Part shown: positions 60,017 through 64,000 of the stretch, piece by piece
Layout of the letters: the number at the start of each line of letters is the position of its first letter
How positions within the stretch are numbered: the stretch's first letter is position 1
Source of the DNA: an uncultured Lachnospiraceae bacterium
GTDB lineage: Bacteria; Bacillota_A; Clostridia; Lachnospirales; Lachnospiraceae
Length of the DNA: 64,000 bases
Reading direction: 5' to 3'
Assembly (NCBI GenBank): GCA_902801585.1
Contig: CADCIU010000006.1
Location: 11,577-75,576, forward strand
The notes under the pieces: generated by a model
Database searches by the model: none
Seen by the model: only the letters and a program-made list of their open reading frames with translations
Told to the model about the DNA's origin: nothing
Program-made: the position numbers and the translations under genes

Positions 60017-60823
60017 ATGAGCCAAAATATTGAGCGCTCCATCCGCGATCTGCGCGAGATGGACACACTGGCGTCAGGAAAATCTCCCATCCACGCAGTC
60101 AGCGCAGGGGCAAAGCTCCTGGTGACCGTGGTCTATATTTTGACGGTGGTGTCTTTTGACAAATACAGAATAAGCAGCCTGCTGTTTATGATCTTCTATC
60201 CGGCAGTGCTGTTTGCGGTGAGCGGGGTCTCTGTGTCCACATGCTTCTACAAGCTCCGCTATGTGCTGCCTTTGGTACTGGCAGTGGGCATATTCAACCC
60301 GATCATGGACAGGACGCCTGCGGCCGCGGTCGGATCGTTTACAATTACTGCCGGCATGATCTCCATGCTGACGCTGATGATGAAAGGAGTCTTCAGTCTG
60401 ACAGCTTCTTTCCTGCTCATGGCTACGACCAGGATCGAGGCTCTGTGCGGCGCGCTCAGGAAGATCCATGTGCCTTCGATGCCGGTGACGCTGCTCCTTC
60501 TGACTTATCGATATGCGGCAGTGTTAGCCGAGGAAGCGAATGTGATGACCCAGGCCTACAGCCTGCGGGCGCCCGGGCAGAAGGGAATTCATTATTCGGC
60601 ATGGGGGTCCTTTCTGGGACAGCTCCTGCTGCGCAGCATGGACCGGGCGGAGGAACTGCACGCCTCCATGCTCCTGAGGGGGTATCACGGGGAATTCCAT
60701 TATGCGCAGGGCCGCGGGAGTTCGGCGGGGGATGTGCTGTATGCCGCGCTGTGGTGTGCGTTCTGTGCCGCAGCGCGATGCGTGAACCTGACACAGCTTC
60801 TGGGGTCGGTTTTGATGAGGTGA
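60017..60823 (+). CDS. cbiQ: ECF transporter T component CbiQ
   Basis: 268 residues, about five membrane helices. It has the CbiQ/EcfT pattern: IHAVSAGAKLLVTVVYILTVVSF near the N-terminus, and two Ala-Arg-Gly-like coupling motifs (TTRIEALCGALRKIHVP and AQSLRAPGQ-type, DRAEELHASMLLRGYHGEF at the C-terminus) that contact CbiO. ATG 60017 is used, with weak GCGGGA upstream; an upstream TTG is less likely since it lies in the hairpin tail. It is six bases before cbiO. Confidence 0.88.
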   Translation: MSQNIERSIRDLREMDTLASGKSPIHAVSAGAKLLVTVVYILTVVSFDKYRISSLLFMIFYPAVLFAVSGVSVSTCFYKLRYVLPLVLAVGIFNPIMDRTPAAAVGSFTITAGMISMLTLMMKGVFSLTASFLLMATTRIEALCGALRKIHVPSMPVTLLLLTYRYAAVLAEEANVMTQAYSLRAPGQKGIHYSAWGSFLGQLLLRSMDRAEELHASMLLRGYHGEFHYAQGRGSSAGDVLYAALWCAFCAAARCVNLTQLLGSVLMR

Positions 60824-60829
60824 CGATAG

Positions 60830-61573
60830 ATGATCAAGTTCGAAAATGTCACATATGCTTATGAAAAGGGAAAACCGGTCATCTCTGAAGTCTCTTTTGA
60901 GATCAGAAAGGGTGAGAACGTGGGGCTGATCGGGGCCAACGGGGCCGGCAAATCCACGGTCATGAAGCTGCTTTTGGGTCTTGCGGGCCCCGGGGCGGGA
61001 GCCGCGGCCGGGTCACAGACTCAGGGCAGGATCCTGGTCGACGGTCTGGAGGTGACCCCGCGCAGTCTGGCTCAGGTCCGGCGTAAGCTCGGGTTCGTCC
61101 TGCAGAATTCAGACAACCAGATGTTTATGCCCACAGTGCTTGAAGACATGCTGTTCGGCCTTCTCAATTACGGCATGTCAAGGCAGGAGGCGCTGCAGCG
61201 TGTTGACAGTGTGCTGAAGGAGCTGGGGCAGGAGAAACTCAGGGATCTCTATAATCACAAGATCTCGGGAGGGGAGAAGCGCATGGCTGCGGTGGCGACG
61301 GTCCTCGCCATGGACCCGGAAGTCCTGCTGATGGACGAACCGACCTCCGCGCTGGATCCTTACAACCGCCGGATCATCATCAACACGATCCGGAAACTTC
61401 CGTGCACGAAGATCATCACATCCCATGACCTGGATATGATCTACGATACCTGCAGCCGGGTGATCCTGTTGTCGAATGGGGCAGTGGCGGCGGATGGCCC
61501 CGCCGAAGAGATTTTAAGAGACAAAGAACTCCTCGAAGCCAACCGGATGGAACTGCCGTTACGGTTTCAATAG
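60830..61573 (+). CDS. cbiO: ECF transporter ATPase CbiO
   Basis: 247 residues, ABC ATPase. Walker A GANGAGKST at 35-43, Q-loop LQNSDNQMF, signature SGGEKRMAAVATVLAMDP, Walker B VLLMDEPTSALDP, His switch TSHDLDM. It powers metal uptake with CbiM and CbiQ. The stop TAG (61571-61573) is the first bases of a palindromic repeat, so the repeat begins on the stop codon. Confidence 0.94.
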   Translation: MIKFENVTYAYEKGKPVISEVSFEIRKGENVGLIGANGAGKSTVMKLLLGLAGPGAGAAAGSQTQGRILVDGLEVTPRSLAQVRRKLGFVLQNSDNQMFMPTVLEDMLFGLLNYGMSRQEALQRVDSVLKELGQEKLRDLYNHKISGGEKRMAAVATVLAMDPEVLLMDEPTSALDPYNRRIIINTIRKLPCTKIITSHDLDMIYDTCSRVILLSNGAVAADGPAEEILRDKELLEANRMELPLRFQ

Positions 61574-61737
61574 GAGACAGGGGACGGTTCTCGGTCTCCT
61601 TTTGGAGATAGGCATAGTTTTAAGGCCGGATATATCCCCGGCGGAGGCTCACGTTCCTAATGCTCTCCACCGGGGATATATCCGACCTTATTCTATGCCG
61701 ATATCATCAAGGAGACCGAGAACCGTCCCCTGTCTCC
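61573..61737 (+). repeat. Long inverted structure framed by two palindromic repeats
   Basis: GGAGACAG repeats at 61573-61599 and 61711-61737 (inverse) enclose a second inverted repeat: GGCATAG...AAGG.CGGATATATCCCCGG.GGAG on the left and its reverse complement on the right, with a short loop. The arms are ~75 bases, so the transcript can fold into one long hairpin. It ends the cbiMQO operon and may be a MITE-like composite. Confidence 0.85.
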
Positions 61738-61776
61738 TTGTGGTACAATAATTAAAAAACCGGGCAGGAAAGGACT

Positions 61777-62601
61777 ATGAAAAACTCATTTGAAGACAGC
61801 GTCGTAAGCGGCAAAATAGTGATCGACTTCCATACGCATCCCTACACATGCCGCGACGAATATATGGGAATGTACAGCGAGCATTTTTATCTGGATCCGG
61901 AGCAGATGCCGGAGGACCTCGGGAACGCCGGGATCTCCGTATTCTGCGGGTCCGTGATCGATTCGGTGAGGCGGGGACCCGTCGAAAGCTTTGATGCGAT
62001 CCGGAAAGTCAATGATTCCGCACTGAAATTGTGGAAGAAATTCGGCGGCGCATATGTGCCGGGCTTTCATGTGCACCCGGCATTCCTCAGGGAATCTTTG
62101 GAAGAAGTGGAGCGCATGCACAAGGCCGGCGTAAAGCTTGTGGGAGAGCTCGTTCCCTACATTCACGGCTGGGACCGGTCCGGATACGATTACGGCAGCA
62201 GGGAACTGACGGAGATCCTGTCGCTGGCGGGAGAGTACGGTATGGTCGTGAGCTATCACACGATGCCGGAATGGGCACCGCAGATGGAGAAGATGGTCCG
62301 GAGCTGCCCCGGCGTCACTCTTGTGGCGGCACACCCCGGCCAGAAAGCAGATTACCTGCTCCATGTGGAGCGCATGAAGAAATATACCAATCTCTATCTG
62401 GATATCTCCGGGACGGGGCTGTTTCGCTACGGACTCCTTGCTTCCGCTGTCAAAACAGTGGGCTCCGAGAGGATCCTCTTCGGCACGGATTATCCGATCT
62501 GCAACCCCAGGATGTATGTGCAGGCGGTGCTGGGAGAGCATATCTCTCAGGAGGAGAAAGAGAATATTCTGTTTAAGAATGCGAAGAGGGTGCTGTATTA
62601 G
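61777..62601 (+). CDS. Metal-dependent amidohydrolase (amidohydrolase 2-like TIM barrel)
   Basis: 274 residues. VIDFHTHPY (HxH metal site), GFHVHPAFLRES, VGELVPYIHGWDR, TLVAAHPGQK and LFGTDYPICNP (Asp of the catalytic site) follow the amidohydrolase 2 family (COG2159) order. The family includes decarboxylases and hydrolases of cyclic amides or lactones; the substrate is unknown. AAAGGA precedes the ATG. Its stop is nine bases before the next repeat. It is a stand-alone gene between repeat pairs. Confidence 0.82.
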   Translation: MKNSFEDSVVSGKIVIDFHTHPYTCRDEYMGMYSEHFYLDPEQMPEDLGNAGISVFCGSVIDSVRRGPVESFDAIRKVNDSALKLWKKFGGAYVPGFHVHPAFLRESLEEVERMHKAGVKLVGELVPYIHGWDRSGYDYGSRELTEILSLAGEYGMVVSYHTMPEWAPQMEKMVRSCPGVTLVAAHPGQKADYLLHVERMKKYTNLYLDISGTGLFRYGLLASAVKTVGSERILFGTDYPICNPRMYVQAVLGEHISQEEKENILFKNAKRVLY

Positions 62602-62609
62602 GGAGACAG

Positions 62610-62707
62610 GGAGACAGGGGACGGTTCTCTGTCTCCTTGAGTGTATGATACCGGCTTTAAGCTATACCTGTTCGAAAAAAGGAGACAGAGAACCGTCCCC
62701 TGTCTCC
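62610..62707 (+). repeat. Inverted pair of GGAGACAG palindromic repeats
   Basis: Copies at 62610-62636 (forward) and 62681-62707 (inverse), with a partial GGGAGACAGG at 62601-62609 that begins at the amidohydrolase stop codon. A 44-base spacer separates them. The second copy ends 25 bases before the HD-gene start. Confidence 0.88.
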
Positions 62708-62731
62708 CGTTTCGCGGTTAAGGAGAAAACC

Positions 62732-63313
62732 ATGGATGAACGCCTGAAGAAACAGCTGGATTTTGCGCTGGAGATCGACAAAGAGAAGAATGTTTTCCGG
62801 CAGACGCATCTGTCCGGGCACGGGCGCAACGAGAACGACGCGGAGCACGCATGGCATATGGCGATCATGGCGTATCTGCTGCGGGAATACGCCAACGAGG
62901 AAGTGGACATCACCAAGGTCATGCTGATGTGCCTGATCCACGATATCGTGGAGATCGACGCGGGTGACACCTATGCCTATGACGAGGAGAACCTGAAGAC
63001 GCAGAAAGCCCGAGAGGATGCGGCCAAGGAAAGGATCTTCTCGCTCCTTCCGGATGACCAGAAGGAGGAGATGATCGCACTGTTCGATGAGTTCGAGGCA
63101 TATGAGACGGCGGAATCCAAGTTCGCGCATTCCCTCGACAACCTGCAGCCGCTCATGCTCAACAACAGCAATGACGGCAGCGACTGGGTCGAGCACGGCG
63201 TGAAGGCCGACACGATCTACGGCCGGCAGAGGAAGACGAAGATGGGATCGGTGAAGCTGTATGAGGTGACGGATCAGATCATTCAGAAGCATATTCAGAA
63301 GGGGACGATTTAG
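62732..63313 (+). CDS. HD-domain hydrolase (YfbR/HD_3-like nucleotidase)
   Basis: 193 residues. HD motif residues: ENDAEHAWH (His39), LIHDIVEIDAGDT (His70-Asp71, later Asp of the metal site). The order and size match the HD_3 family of 5'-nucleotidases and dNTP-metabolising hydrolases (YfbR-like). A longer upstream in-frame ORF exists, but AAGGAGAAAACC precedes ATG 62732 and the earlier part runs through repeats. Its stop TAG (63311-63313) again marks the start of a repeat. Confidence 0.85.
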   Translation: MDERLKKQLDFALEIDKEKNVFRQTHLSGHGRNENDAEHAWHMAIMAYLLREYANEEVDITKVMLMCLIHDIVEIDAGDTYAYDEENLKTQKAREDAAKERIFSLLPDDQKEEMIALFDEFEAYETAESKFAHSLDNLQPLMLNNSNDGSDWVEHGVKADTIYGRQRKTKMGSVKLYEVTDQIIQKHIQKGTI

Positions 63314-63339
63314 GAGACAGAGAACCGTCCCCTGTCTCC
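63313..63339 (+). repeat. GGAGACAG palindromic repeat at the HD gene stop codon
   Basis: Inverse core AGAACCGTCCCC with GGAGACAG/CTGTCTCC arms; its first base is the last base of the TAG stop codon of the HD hydrolase. Confidence 0.85.
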
Positions 63340-63652
63340 TCTGTTTCCGCCGGGCGTTTTGTGGTATTCTTTATGAAGAGACGCTTGAAAAACAACCGGC
63401 GCATTCTCGTGTTTTTAAACATGAGTAAGCCGGGAAAGCCTGGTGCTTGTTCTTTCAGCCTGTAACATTGTTTTTATATCGTTTATTGAGAAAAATGGCC
63501 GCCGGCCCTTTTTTGATCTCATTCCAATGCAGGAACTATTCAGAAAAAGAAGTGGGCTGAGAGAGATCATTTATCCTTCGTCGAAGAAGGAGGAGCTTGT
63601 GTGTAAAAATGCAATATGCAATATGCTATAGACATGACCGGAGGAGCAGGTT
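63340..63652 (+). other. Intergenic stretch without a supported gene
   Basis: A 62-codon open frame (63443-63631) lacks a ribosome binding site and resembles no family. A GTGGGCTGAGAGAG segment near 63553 recalled TPP riboswitches but lacks the second conserved half. Nothing else could be identified. Confidence 0.5.
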
Positions 63653-63712
63653 ATGATAGAAACAGAACGCCTGTTCGAGATAATCGTTGACTTCAAGCAC
63701 GACATATGGTAA
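63653..63712 (+). pseudogene. 5' fragment of a WYL/YafY-type HTH regulator gene, interrupted by an IS element
   Basis: A strong GGAGGAGCAGGTT precedes an ATG reading MIETERLFEII, the usual first residues of WYL-domain (YafY/YobV-like) helix-turn-helix regulators, where the frame normally continues YLLL..KK.VTAKELA. Here it turns into VDFKHDIW and stops at 63710-63712, which is IS sequence. The junction lies near 63686. The remainder of the gene is expected beyond the window, after the IS. The assignment rests on 11 residues. Confidence 0.45.
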
Positions 63713-63715
63713 TAT
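63687..63715 (+). promoter_or_regulatory. Promoter of the IS transposase
   Basis: TTGACT (-35, 63687-63692), 17 bases, TAATAT (-10, 63710-63715). The predicted start of transcription is near 63722, the first base of the tnpA ATG, so the mRNA may be leaderless. Confidence 0.55.
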
Positions 63716-63721
63716 ATTCAT

Positions 63722-64000
63722 ATGGAAAAACATGAAGATTTTACAGTAAAAAATGAACTTACATATGGTCGGGGATATGCCTATTCGCTGCAGTACCATC
63801 TCGTGTGGTGCACAAAGTACAGGAAGAAGGTACTCAGGGACGGGATCGGCACGGAATGCAGGGAGATGCTGGAATCACTGGCAGTGGAGTATAAGTTCAC
63901 TATCACCGCCATGGAAGTCATGCCGGACCACATCCACCTGCTCGTGGACTGCAGGCCGCAGTTCTATATCCCGGACATGATAAAGATCATGAAGGGGAAC
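63722..64000 (+). CDS. tnpA: IS200/IS605 Y1 transposase TnpA, truncated by the window
   Basis: 93 codons visible; the gene runs beyond 64000 (full length ~150). The reading contains YSLQYHLVWCTKYRKKVL, the family core, and MPDHIHLLVDCRPQF with the HUH metal pair His-x-His. The catalytic tyrosine is expected further downstream. TnpA proteins cut and rejoin single-stranded DNA at hairpins. Relatives of this family (RAYTs) handle REP palindromes, which is relevant to the palindromic repeats of this window, though this one belongs to the IS200/IS605 branch by its core motif. Confidence 0.9.
   Translation, partial: MEKHEDFTVKNELTYGRGYAYSLQYHLVWCTKYRKKVLRDGIGTECREMLESLAVEYKFTITAMEVMPDHIHLLVDCRPQFYIPDMIKIMKGN

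Larger units (their letters stand above)
63686..64000 (+). mobile_element. IS200/IS605-family insertion sequence, left part
   Basis: The left boundary is inferred near 63686, where the interrupted regulator stops matching its family; the right part is outside. IS200/IS605 elements move as single strands and make no target duplication, so only an intact relative can give the exact end. A promoter (63687-63715) and the tnpA start follow. Confidence 0.6.

Noticed and set aside
63540..63600. TPP-riboswitch-like GGGCTGAGAGAG
   Set aside because: Second conserved half and pyrophosphate-sensor helix are missing, and no thiamine gene follows.
63443..63631. 62-codon frame upstream of the IS
   Set aside because: No site for ribosome binding and no recognisable domain.

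Overview
The window reads as chromosomal DNA of an anaerobic gut or rumen member of the Clostridia, most likely Lachnospiraceae. The basis is moderately high GC with Gram-positive ribosome binding sites (AGGAGG), a T-box leader, a tetrahydrofolate riboswitch, FchA-type folate enzymes, a VaFE/SpaA surface protein, ECF transporters and a ycsG-kipI-kipA-ycsI-ycsF type operon. No rRNA, tRNA, CRISPR array or phage genes were recognised. The species cannot be named from the sequence alone.

Layout. 1-8 kb: the start of fchA (minus strand), exonuclease III, a HAD-like phosphatase, a ParB-like nuclease-fold protein, two tiny membrane proteins, a MATE transporter fused to a SpoIIAB/RsbW-like kinase domain, a candidate small RNA, class II fructose-bisphosphate aldolase and a CPBP protease. 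8.3-13.4 kb: one 1682-residue cell-surface adhesin. 13.5-39.9 kb: the most unusual part. Two minus-strand genes and fourteen plus-strand genes encode a tubulin/FtsZ-like protein with six C-terminal zinc ribbons, a zinc-ribbon GTPase and its P-loop-less paralog, a large GTPase-associated protein, two membrane von Willebrand A proteins, a YbjN-like protein, several Gly/Tyr/Arg-rich low-complexity proteins, and zinc-ribbon/transmembrane proteins with C-type-lectin or dead beta-lactamase ectodomains. It looks like one membrane-linked, NTP-driven assembly.

40-64 kb: a 5-oxoproline utilisation operon with an NRAMP-like transporter; a TauE-type exporter; a cysteine desulfidase-like enzyme with a DAACS symporter; TrpB2 under a tryptophan T-box; a PreA-like dehydrogenase; a second MATE pump; a three-gene minus-strand operon (unknown protein, vWA protein, adenylosuccinate-synthetase homolog) with an operator-bracketed promoter; a THF-riboswitch operon for folate uptake and polyglutamylation; a CbiMQO metal ECF transporter; an amidohydrolase; an HD hydrolase; and an IS200/IS605 transposase that appears to interrupt a WYL-type regulator and runs off the window.

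Sixteen full copies, plus one half copy, of a palindromic repeat with core GGGGACGGTTCT are scattered through 7.7-16.8 kb and 50-63.3 kb but absent from the 17-50 kb block. Several sit on stop codons, and a half copy appears to supply the -35 box of the trpB2 T-box promoter.
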